A DNA stretch of 5,352 nucleotides from Flavobacteriales bacterium UBA5869 (GTDB lineage: Bacteria > Bacteroidota > Bacteroidia > Flavobacteriales_D > Crocinitomicaceae). A program made the translations under genes and the position numbers. How positions within the stretch are numbered: the stretch's first letter is position 1; the number at the start of each line of letters is the position of its first letter. The stretch covers positions 1 through 5,352 of the forward strand of contig DJFP01000298.1 in assembly GCA_002432565.1 (NCBI GenBank), written 5' to 3'. Under the pieces are notes generated by a model that did no database searches, was not told the DNA's origin, and was given only the letters and a program-made list of their open reading frames with translations. Shown one piece after another: positions 1 to 5,352 of the stretch.

Positions 1-1242
1 GTTATTCTCAGTTACCACATTTACGAAGTAAACACCGTTGTTCAAGTCACTTGTATTCAATGTTACTGTCTGGAATCCTGCTCCAACATTGATTTCGGAA
101 GCAATTGCCCCGTTCATTGCAACAACCTGGATTTTAGTTTCTGCTTTAGTATCCAAAACAACAGTTGCAAGTTCTGCAGCCGGGTTCGGGTAAATCTCTA
201 CGAACAAATTGTTCTCAGCATCATTCAAACCAAGAGTAGTCAAATTCTGTTTTTGGAATACGTTCATGTTATCTGCCTGCGGGTCAACTGCTGTTGATCC
301 TGTAGTGAACTTAGTAAACACTAGTTTCCAGATATTTCCGTCAGCCACTTTTACGAAGTAAACTGTACTATCTTCAACGGATTGTGCCTGAGCATTTTTC
401 CAGTTATAACCGATTGCGTTTGTTAAGTCGCTAAAAGTTTGAGACTGGTAATTTTCGTAAGTATTTACATTTGCTACTCCGGATACTTTAACTGCTTCGA
501 CGTCTACGTTGTTCAAAATTCCGAAAGAAGGATACTGCATTCCGGGAGCGATAGATGCCGGGTACTGCAAGAAAGTGAAGTCCCAGTTTGTTGATGCAGG
601 CTCACGATCCACTACCGTATTCGTGTTGATTTTATAATAAACAAAGTTCTTTGTTCCATAAGCGGCAATCATCAAATCCTGCTGTGTATGAGTTGTACCA
701 TTCCCAAGGTCTGCAGAGACAATTTCGTATTTCCCCTGAGTGGAAAGCAAGTTGATGTAAAATTTCTTTACAGAATTATCGTTGTATTTCACTACAAAAA
801 CACGGCTGGCATCCACGTTGTGTGAAGACATGTTGTAAGTTCCCCAACCGTAATCGAACTGTCCTGCTCCGGCAGCACGGTTCAATGCTCCACCGGCCCA
901 GGTTGAATCATTATTGACCAATTCTGTAAGTGACGCAAAATCTACAGTCGCTAAGGTATCAAAAGAAGTTGCCGGCTCTGCATTCGGAACGGCATAAACT
1001 TTACCCACTTTATAGTTAAACAAGATCGTTGCAGTTAACGAAGAATTCGGACTTGCAGAAGCTGCCAAAGCGATATCCCAGTTAGAAGAAACAGCGGTTC
1101 CTGTCTCATCGTTTTGTAAACTGTACCATTTGTTATTTACATAATCTGCACCGGTATAAACCGTATCAATCACAACAGGCCCCTGAGCCATCGCATTTGA
1201 TAAAGAGATCAGTGCCGCAGCGCTAAGTAATATTCTTTTCAT
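1..1242 (-). CDS. T9SS-exported protein with two HmuY-like modules (C-terminal end cut by window)
   Basis: The reading frame is open from the ATG at 1242 to the window edge, giving 414 residues; probably only about 10-15 are missing, because the visible end (GVYFVNVVTENN) is the penultimate strand of a type A T9SS sorting domain. Residues 1-19 form a Sec signal peptide with likely cleavage after AMA (AMA-QG). Two similar modules follow. Module 1 (about 36-180) has NWDIA at 54-58 and a closing hairpin at 147-163 (VFVVKYNDNSVKKFYI). Module 2 (about 197-318) has NWDFTF at 219-224 and VYFVKVADGNIWKL at 294-307. The NWD motif followed by a late 'VYxVK..DG..(W)KL' hairpin resembles the HmuY family of surface haem-binding proteins. 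Residues 338-414 form the sorting domain, with YPNP at 351-354. The product is inferred to cross the outer membrane by T9SS and to be attached to the surface or released. Haem binding is not shown: the only histidines are H141 and H185. A promoter candidate lies about 37 bp upstream; the leader is A/T-rich without a Shine-Dalgarno sequence. Confidence 0.88.
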   Translation of the reverse strand, partial: MKRILLSAAALISLSNAMAQGPVVIDTVYTGADYVNNKWYSLQNDETGTAVSSNWDIALAASASPNSSLTATILFNYKVGKVYAVPNAEPATSFDTLATVDFASLTELVNNDSTWAGGALNRAAGAGQFDYGWGTYNMSSHNVDASRVFVVKYNDNSVKKFYINLLSTQGKYEIVSADLGNGTTHTQQDLMIAAYGTKNFVYYKINTNTVVDREPASTNWDFTFLQYPASIAPGMQYPSFGILNNVDVEAVKVSGVANVNTYENYQSQTFSDLTNAIGYNWKNAQAQSVEDSTVYFVKVADGNIWKLVFTKFTTGSTAVDPQADNMNVFQKQNLTTLGLNDAENNLFVEIYPNPAAELATVVLDTKAETKIQVVAMNGAIASEINVGAGFQTVTLNTSDLNNGVYFVNVVTENN

Positions 1243-1278
1243 GATTTGTTATTTATATTAAGTCTAAATTAAGTTTCG

Positions 1279-1309
1279 CAAAATTAGATCAACAACTCAA
1301 CTGCCACAA
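1279..1309 (-). promoter_or_regulatory. Bacteroidota-type promoter candidate for the T9SS cargo gene
   Basis: Read on the minus strand, a -33 TTG (complement of 1307-1309) is followed after 20 bases by TAATTTTG (complement of 1279-1286), an exact match to the Bacteroidota -7 consensus TAnnTTTG. The -7 element ends 36 bases before the ATG at 1242, which gives a leader of about 30 nt. This suggests the gene is transcribed independently of the upstream regulator, whose stop codon is at 1350. The spacer contains one copy of a motif that also occurs upstream of the regulator. This is a pattern match only. Confidence 0.6.
1288..1305 (-). repeat. Shared promoter-region motif, copy 1 (inside the cargo gene promoter)
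   Basis: On the minus strand this reads GGCAGTTGAGTTGTTGAT. It matches GGTAGTTGAGTTAGTTGAT at 2052-2070 except for one substitution and one extra A. It fills the spacer between the -33 and -7 candidates, so a protein bound here would compete with or contact RNA polymerase. Both copies have the same orientation relative to the gene they precede. A role as operator is inference. Confidence 0.35.
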
Positions 1310-1349
1310 TCCCCAAAATCAGCGGAAAAGAATACCTCTCAAAGGGTAG

Positions 1350-1979
1350 CTACTTTTTAAATACCTGGTTTTCCATCTCGAACAGCAATAATTCGGACAG
1401 GGATTTTACTTTTAATTTCTTGAAACAATTTTTGCGATGTGTTTGCACGGTGTGCGGACTCAACCCCAATTCACGGCTGATCTCTAAGGTCGATTTCCCG
1501 TTCAATAAGGATTCCACGATCTCTATTTCCCGCTTGGTTAAACTAAATTGTGTCGGAGAAGCTGCTTCTTCATCCTGATTCAATATCTTATTCCAAACCA
1601 GTTCACAATAGTAATTCTGGTTATGCAAAATTTTCCGGAATGCTTCTTTTAATTCCTGCTCCGAGCAATTCATATCAATGAATCCCGAAACACCATAGGA
1701 GACTAATTTAGGGAGGCTGGATACGTCGCCATTGATGATCAAAACAATCTTGATACTGTTCGTATCCTCCGGGTTTTCTTTCAGGTTATTCTCTATTTCC
1801 GGGTAATTGTCCGCAAAGTTGTAAACGACTACCTGCTTTTTATCCGGATCTGCCGATGAAGGTTCTAATTTCGGGTTCCCGGAATGCCATTCAACTGTTA
1901 CGTCTCCGAGGACCAATTGAGTCAACTCCTTAAATCCCAGGCTTATTAATTGATTGCGGCTATCCAGATACAGATTCAT
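1350..1979 (-). CDS. LuxR/NarL-type transcription regulator with a degenerate receiver domain
   Basis: This encodes 209 residues from the ATG at 1979 (MNLYLDSRNQ) to a TAG at 1350, the usual length for a NarL/FixJ-type response regulator. Residues 1-118 have receiver-like spacing, ending in GVSGFIDMNCSEQELKEAFRKIL, the typical last strand and helix. Key receiver residues are missing: the beta-3 phosphoacceptor Asp position is N54 (VVYNFAD), the conserved Lys position is M103 and the acidic pair is reduced to D6-S7. Residues 145-203 form a clear LuxR-family helix-turn-helix (SLTKREIEIVESLLNGKST, then LGLSPHTVQTHRKNCFKKL, with the recognition helix at about 174-189). It probably binds DNA as a dimer without phosphorelay control. 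The frame extends upstream to a TTG at 2006, but that codon lies inside the predicted -7 element, so the ATG is preferred. No histidine kinase gene is adjacent. Its targets are unknown; its own promoter and the downstream cargo gene are the obvious candidates. Confidence 0.9.
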   Translation of the reverse strand: MNLYLDSRNQLISLGFKELTQLVLGDVTVEWHSGNPKLEPSSADPDKKQVVVYNFADNYPEIENNLKENPEDTNSIKIVLIINGDVSSLPKLVSYGVSGFIDMNCSEQELKEAFRKILHNQNYYCELVWNKILNQDEEAASPTQFSLTKREIEIVESLLNGKSTLEISRELGLSPHTVQTHRKNCFKKLKVKSLSELLLFEMENQVFKK

Positions 1980-2003
1980 ATTATATAGAACAATTCTAAA
2001 TAG

Positions 2004-2034
2004 CAAAATTGCCTCGGGATAAAGTATTGCACAA
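2004..2034 (-). promoter_or_regulatory. Promoter candidate for the LuxR-type regulator
   Basis: On the minus strand, a -33 TTG (complement of 2032-2034) and CAATTTTG (complement of 2004-2011) are separated by 20 bases, the same spacing as in the cargo gene promoter. CAATTTTG differs from TAnnTTTG at the first base only. The -7 element ends 24 bases before the ATG at 1979, giving a short leader of about 18 nt without a Shine-Dalgarno sequence. Two inverted repeats cover the -33 end. It is weaker than the other candidate because of the mismatch. Confidence 0.4.
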
Positions 2035-2037
2035 TAC
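2024..2037. repeat. Inverted repeat GTATTG-CA-CAATAC over the regulator's -33 element
   Basis: The arms GTATTG (2024-2029) and CAATAC (2032-2037) are perfect 6-base inverted repeats with a 2-base centre. The right arm contains the complement of the putative -33 TTG. Its size and symmetry suit a site for a dimeric helix-turn-helix protein, and autorepression by the regulator is one possibility. Its significance is uncertain because the region is A/T-rich. Confidence 0.4.
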
Positions 2038-2050
2038 CATAAAAATGGTA
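2035..2050. repeat. Inverted repeat TACCAT-AAAA-ATGGTA just upstream of the regulator promoter
   Basis: The arms TACCAT (2035-2040) and ATGGTA (2045-2050) are perfect 6-base inverted repeats around AAAA. It shares its first three bases with the end of the preceding inverted repeat and lies immediately upstream of the -33 element. It could be an operator half of a composite site or, as RNA from read-through transcription, a small hairpin. On the minus strand it is not followed by a T-run, so an intrinsic terminator is unlikely. Confidence 0.4.
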
Positions 2051-2051
2051 A

Positions 2052-2070
2052 ATCAACTAACTCAACTACC
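2052..2070 (-). repeat. Shared promoter-region motif, copy 2 (upstream of the regulator promoter)
   Basis: On the minus strand this reads GGTAGTTGAGTTAGTTGAT, nearly identical to the copy at 1288-1305 in the cargo gene promoter. Here it sits about 17 bp upstream of the -33 candidate and one base from the TACCAT/ATGGTA inverted repeat, a position suited to an activator or an upstream operator. Function is inferred from recurrence only. Confidence 0.35.
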
Positions 2071-2119
2071 CTTTATACATGAATGAGAAGTCCTGGGTAA
2101 TTTCTAACTACAAATGCCG

Positions 2120-2146
2120 AATTACAAATTGAAAAAATTCGTAATT
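2120..2146 (-). terminator. Stem-loop overlapping the stop codon of the 867-residue protein gene
   Basis: On the minus strand AATTACGAATT is followed by the loop TTTTC and AATTTGTAATT, giving an 11-bp stem with one G-U wobble and a 5-base loop. The left arm includes the last two bases of the TAA stop. The stem is almost all A/T and no clear U-run follows, so it is not a classical intrinsic terminator. It could mark or protect the mRNA 3' end of the upstream two-gene unit, or attenuate read-through into the regulator. Confidence 0.4.
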
Positions 2147-4748
2147 ATCGCTGTTGAATATGTCCTTTTTTACCTTTGGGAATCTGAATAACCCAATCAT
2201 AATAGCCTATGAAATGTGAATCGAAATATCCTTTGTGTTTGTAAAGCACTTTTGGGAAATAGATCCGTTGTTTTTCACTCAGACCTTTTACAGAAGCCTG
2301 TGGAGCAACCCCATCCTGCAGACACGGAGCGTCCTGCCCAACTGCATTCAGGTTACTTCCGTATTGCCAAACCTGTTTCCATTCTTTGAGATTAACGGTT
2401 CCGGCAGATGCATTTTCAGGTGCAAGAATGTAATATCCTCCGAAATTGATCTTTCCTCTTAACTGTTCGATCATTCCCTGAGCATAAGCAAATCCCATGC
2501 TATGCGCTACCAGGTATAAGGTGTCATTTTTAGAAGAGTTCGGCAATTCGTTGAGCATCTGGTACAAATTCCTTCCTGCGATCCGTCCGCTGTTTGAGCG
2601 CACCGCAAAGCCTCTCCTATTGGGTTTTGTAGCCAGTAAACCATAGGTTCGTGCTTTTTTAGAACCAAAGATCCTGGAGCCGACTGTACTTGTAGTGTAA
2701 CAAATATGGTGTTTCGGATTCCTGCATCTTTTGGGATAAATGTTTGAGTTTGTACTAAAATTCAACAAGCTTCTGTGGTTGGAAGTAGAAACGGAATGAT
2801 GTCCGTCTGCGTAATAATATTCCGTGGGATTGATTCGCAGCTTAAAAGTATCATCAATCTGTTGCCACGGATGCCAGTAATTGTAGCGGTCTTCCGTAAA
2901 TAAACGATTGAGGGAATTTGGGAATTCCAGCCCGTTGCTTCGAATATCTTCAAAGTTCTCTTCAAAGGTACTTCCCAATGAAGTTGGCCTGTATCCGTTC
3001 ACAAAAATCAACACGCGTTTAGGAGGGTCCTGCAACTTCAGTTTGGAGGTCAGATCCACACCCAAATGATTGTAAACCTGGTCGCGAAGCCACTTTCCTT
3101 TGGCTGAATAAATCTTTACTACTATGTAATGACTTTCGGCAGCTATCGGTTCATCCAGCAATCCTGTTTTTAAAGAATCTGAATTTGCTATCAAACGCAG
3201 TTTTAAAGGGACATTTTCTTTGGAGACATTCATCTTAAAGTAAAGTACCTTTTTCCGTTCGTAGAGGTAATAATTGTTCTCCCGCTTGATGATCAGTTCC
3301 GAACCAATCCTTTTTTCTTCCAGTTTATTCGGATGCGTATTATTGAACAACAAGTCCATCACTCTTTTTTCTTCCAGCCCGGAATAGGATTTAATAATGC
3401 CGTCTGTTACTTCAAACCAGCCATACCCCAAATCAACCGCCTTAACCAGGACGTAAGAAAGTACGAACATTCCTGTCCATTGGATGAATCTTGAAAGCAT
3501 ATTGACCCAGCGCGGCTTCTTCATCTTTTTGCGAACGAATGCCCGTAATTTACGGAAGCCGTAAATACATCCGGAGATCGATCCCAGCACACTCAGGATG
3601 TGAAGTGCATTAAACGGTTTTGATTTGATCCGGAAGATTGTTCTGTACAAGATATTATCTATCTGAAGGTGGTAAGAATACGTGTTCTTCTTCATCGGAC
3701 GCATGACCGAGGCCAGGAAATTGTTGTTTTTCAGAAGGATTGTTCCGTCTTTTGACTGTTTGAAAAAATAGTAAGCGATCAATCCGTTGTTGGTTACCAC
3801 TTCTTCATAATCATCGATAATGGAATAAATCCGCGGATTTTTATTGATCCGGATCCATTCTTCGTTATCCAACATCCAATTTTCAGGATTTCTCCGCACT
3901 TCTTCAACAGCTTCAATATTGGCAAAACCATTCAGGTACTCACAGGCTATTTCATGTGATAATTTCTGTGAATCATTTTGTACAACAAAACCCAGTGATT
4001 TGTTTTTCACCATGTATCCTTGCAGGCTGGGATTTACAAATCCGGGAACGATAAAAAAGAGCAGTGTATTAACGGTTTTCTCTTTGTAAGTATTCTTGTA
4101 CACGTCCCGGATGTGGCGCATCTGGTCGGTATACTTCAATCGGTCGGAATCCGGATTCTCAAAAGGCCCGGAAGCTTCAAAGGCATCATTTTCAAAAACA
4201 GCTTCGATGGTTACATCAAATTGAATATTTGCCGGGGCGAAGAGGAAATTCAATTCCCTTTCCAAACTATCTCTGTTGATCTTTGTTTTAAGCAGGGGAA
4301 CTATCCGTACTTTCTGTGTAACGACCGGCAAAACAGAAACATGAAGCGTTGAAACTACCGATCCGCGAAACCTGGCGACCACCTCGTAATCCTTATTGGA
4401 AGCAGGTAGAAAGATGCGTTGTTTGATCTCACTGATACGCGTACTTGCAATACGTTTTTCGTTAATAAAAAATGCTATAGAATCTACCGACGGAAACTGA
4501 AAACGATTGATCTTAAAATCAACTACATCGGTTTGAGCCTTTCCTACGGATTTAAATACTTCCACATAGTATTCATCGTTGCTCTTTTTCTTCAGCCGCT
4601 CAAAAAAGCCAAAACGCTGGTTCTTATTTTTTACAAATCGACCGTATTCAATGGGCAAATGGTCCAATGAGTCTTTTCGTTCCTGTGAAAAACCAGCAGT
4701 ACCGATTAAAAAGAACAGGAAAAAAAGAAAGAGACTCTTTTGCTGCAT
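2145..4748 (-). CDS. Exported two-domain membrane protein: degenerate metalloprotease-like region plus alpha/beta-hydrolase domain
   Basis: This encodes 867 residues from the ATG at 4748 to a TAA at 2145. I do not recognise a named family for the full length. Residues 1-21 are a signal peptide (hydrophobic FLFFLFFLIGTAGF, then SQ). Residues 22-375 are soluble; H265-E266-I-A-C269 followed about 20 residues later by NWMLDNEEW resembles a zinc-metalloprotease HExxH and downstream NLMD-type segment, but the second His is Cys and the third ligand position is F275, so it is probably inactive. Two hydrophobic helices at about 379-397 and 419-438 flank a very basic loop (FRKLRAFVRKKMKKPR), which places the loop in the cytoplasm and both large domains in the periplasm. 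Residues 575-855 are an alpha/beta-hydrolase: strand VLIFVNGYRP (579-588), nucleophile elbow A-H-S750-M-G, then YYILAPENA (772-780); D806 or E778 and H845 are candidate acid and base. A basic, His/Ser-rich stretch (about 645-727, with C675 and C683) precedes the elbow. The gene starts 9 bp after the amidohydrolase stop, so they probably share an mRNA. The substrate is unknown; lipase, esterase or peptidase are all possible. Confidence 0.85.
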   Translation of the reverse strand: MQQKSLFLFFLFFLIGTAGFSQERKDSLDHLPIEYGRFVKNKNQRFGFFERLKKKSNDEYYVEVFKSVGKAQTDVVDFKINRFQFPSVDSIAFFINEKRIASTRISEIKQRIFLPASNKDYEVVARFRGSVVSTLHVSVLPVVTQKVRIVPLLKTKINRDSLERELNFLFAPANIQFDVTIEAVFENDAFEASGPFENPDSDRLKYTDQMRHIRDVYKNTYKEKTVNTLLFFIVPGFVNPSLQGYMVKNKSLGFVVQNDSQKLSHEIACEYLNGFANIEAVEEVRRNPENWMLDNEEWIRINKNPRIYSIIDDYEEVVTNNGLIAYYFFKQSKDGTILLKNNNFLASVMRPMKKNTYSYHLQIDNILYRTIFRIKSKPFNALHILSVLGSISGCIYGFRKLRAFVRKKMKKPRWVNMLSRFIQWTGMFVLSYVLVKAVDLGYGWFEVTDGIIKSYSGLEEKRVMDLLFNNTHPNKLEEKRIGSELIIKRENNYYLYERKKVLYFKMNVSKENVPLKLRLIANSDSLKTGLLDEPIAAESHYIVVKIYSAKGKWLRDQVYNHLGVDLTSKLKLQDPPKRVLIFVNGYRPTSLGSTFEENFEDIRSNGLEFPNSLNRLFTEDRYNYWHPWQQIDDTFKLRINPTEYYYADGHHSVSTSNHRSLLNFSTNSNIYPKRCRNPKHHICYTTSTVGSRIFGSKKARTYGLLATKPNRRGFAVRSNSGRIAGRNLYQMLNELPNSSKNDTLYLVAHSMGFAYAQGMIEQLRGKINFGGYYILAPENASAGTVNLKEWKQVWQYGSNLNAVGQDAPCLQDGVAPQASVKGLSEKQRIYFPKVLYKHKGYFDSHFIGYYDWVIQIPKGKKGHIQQR

Positions 4749-4757
4749 GATGCTTTA

Positions 4758-5352
4758 TTAAATGGATGTTTTTCCAAGCCAGCGGAGCACATTATCGTAC
4801 CAAATAGCATCTGATTCTTTTTGGTCCAGGATCCCAACTTCCACAGCGAAATCGATCACTCTGCCCGGGTATGAATTCGCAACTCCTTCCATTTCACCTA
4901 AGGGGTAAGGATCATCCAATCCGGCAACGATTTGTGAAGAACCGACCCGGATCTTCAATAATTGCAAGGTATAGGAATCGTGGACCAGCGTATCGAAAAA
5001 CAGGTTCGGGTGTCCGAGGCTTGCACGTGGGTCTCTTGCTTCGGTAAATAGATCCGGTCGCCCGTCAAAACCCTGAAGTCTTCGCCCGTAGTTTGCCTGT
5101 CCAAGCATACATCCATGTGCAAAGCAGGTACGAATATCCGGGTATTTATTGACAAAATCCTTTAGGGCATACATGTGCAGCGTATCTGCCGTCTGTGCCA
5201 TCATCCAAACCAGGTGGAAACGCCAGTACATATCTTTCAGTGCAACCATTTTCTCACCATCATAAGGGTGAATCTCAATTGCCAGTTTGTATTCATTTGC
5301 TAAATCAAACAAAGGCAGAGTTGAATCGTCCACCACGGAAAGCCATTCGTTA
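4758..5352 (-). CDS. ACMSD-like amidohydrolase family protein (C-terminal 197 residues; 5' end outside window)
   Basis: The frame is open from the window edge (first full codon at 5351, residues NEWLSVVDD) to a TAA at 4758. The family is usually about 330 residues, so the N-terminal 40% with the HxH metal ligands is missing. Numbering from the first visible residue, the segment follows 2-amino-3-carboxymuconate-6-semialdehyde decarboxylase: H28 in IEIHPYD (metal ligand), H79 in CFAHG (catalytic His), R98 in GFDGRPDL (substrate-binding Arg), LVHDSYTLQLL (122-132), and D146 in GLDDPYPLGE (metal-binding/catalytic Asp; TDYPFPLGE in typical members). Known members are cytoplasmic metal-dependent decarboxylases acting on the 3-hydroxyanthranilate oxidation product in tryptophan breakdown. 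The GGG(A/S)FP loop after CFAH is replaced by GCMLGQANY, so this is a divergent branch and its exact substrate is not certain. The GTG at 5336 is internal, because homology continues upstream of it. It is probably co-transcribed with the downstream membrane protein gene. Confidence 0.85.
   Translation of the reverse strand, partial: NEWLSVVDDSTLPLFDLANEYKLAIEIHPYDGEKMVALKDMYWRFHLVWMMAQTADTLHMYALKDFVNKYPDIRTCFAHGCMLGQANYGRRLQGFDGRPDLFTEARDPRASLGHPNLFFDTLVHDSYTLQLLKIRVGSSQIVAGLDDPYPLGEMEGVANSYPGRVIDFAVEVGILDQKESDAIWYDNVLRWLGKTSI

Noticed and set aside
1333..1348. Possible terminator hairpin (TACC/GGTA) after the regulator's stop codon
   Set aside because: The stem has only 4 base pairs with an 8-base loop, too weak to call.
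1980..2006. Nine-residue N-terminal extension of the LuxR-type regulator from a TTG codon at 2006
   Set aside because: The TTG lies inside the predicted -7 element, and the ATG at 1979 gives the normal receiver start and length.
1341..2074. 9-bp inverted repeats AAAGGGTAG (1341-1349) and CTACCCTTT (2066-2074) flanking the regulator gene, as in a small mobile element
   Set aside because: Matches of this length are expected many times by chance in a window of this size; there is no target duplication and no transposase.
2235..2462. Plus-strand open frame of 75 codons
   Set aside because: It is antisense to the hydrolase domain, with no recognisable domain and no promoter-like signal; it is a shadow of the real gene.
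2762..2965. Minus-strand 67-codon open frame in another frame of the hydrolase region
   Set aside because: It overlaps the real gene completely and has no family similarity.
3844..4352. Two overlapping plus-strand open frames (81 and 110 codons)
   Set aside because: Both are antisense to a continuous 867-codon gene, with low-complexity and implausible protein sequences.
4419..4761. Two plus-strand open frames (83 and 60 codons) near the start of the 867-residue gene
   Set aside because: They arise from the complement of the signal peptide and the Lys-rich N-terminal region; no coding evidence.
4955..5155. Minus-strand 66-codon open frame inside the amidohydrolase
   Set aside because: It overlaps conserved amidohydrolase motifs in the true frame.
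5334..5336. GTG as the start codon of the amidohydrolase
   Set aside because: The frame stays open to the window edge, NEWLS continues the family similarity, and a start here would remove the metal-binding N-terminal part of the barrel.

Overview
The window looks like a chromosomal segment of a member of the Bacteroidota, probably Flavobacteriales (a Fluviicola/Crocinitomicaceae-like organism is a guess, not shown). The reasons are a type IX secretion (T9SS) type A sorting domain, signal peptides ending in A-Q or F-S-Q, A/T-rich leaders without Shine-Dalgarno sequences, and promoter candidates of the Bacteroidota form TTG-N20-TAnnTTTG. All four genes lie on the minus strand, so transcription runs from high to low coordinates.

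In transcription order: (1) 5352-4758 is the C-terminal part of an ACMSD-like amidohydrolase (kynurenine/3-hydroxyanthranilate branch), with its 5' end outside the window. (2) After a 9-bp gap, 4748-2145 encodes an 867-residue exported membrane protein. It joins a degenerate metalloprotease-like region (HExxC instead of HExxH), two membrane helices around a basic loop, and a C-terminal alpha/beta-hydrolase domain with an A-H-S-M-G nucleophile elbow. A stem-loop overlaps its stop codon. (3) A 165-bp intergenic region holds two overlapping inverted repeats and a promoter candidate. It is followed by 1979-1350, a LuxR/NarL-type regulator whose receiver-like domain lacks the phosphoacceptor Asp and the conserved Lys. 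(4) A 107-bp intergenic region with a good promoter candidate precedes 1242-1, a T9SS-exported protein with two tandem HmuY-like modules, cut by the window edge just before its C-terminus.

The first two genes are probably co-transcribed. The regulator and the T9SS cargo each appear to have their own promoter. An 18-19-bp motif recurs in both promoter regions in the same orientation, so the regulator may control itself and the neighbouring cargo gene; this is inference. The two most unusual items are the 867-residue two-domain membrane protein and the phosphorylation-independent-looking regulator with its palindrome-rich promoter. There is no CRISPR array, RNA gene, insertion sequence or phage signature, and no gene-free stretch longer than 165 bp.
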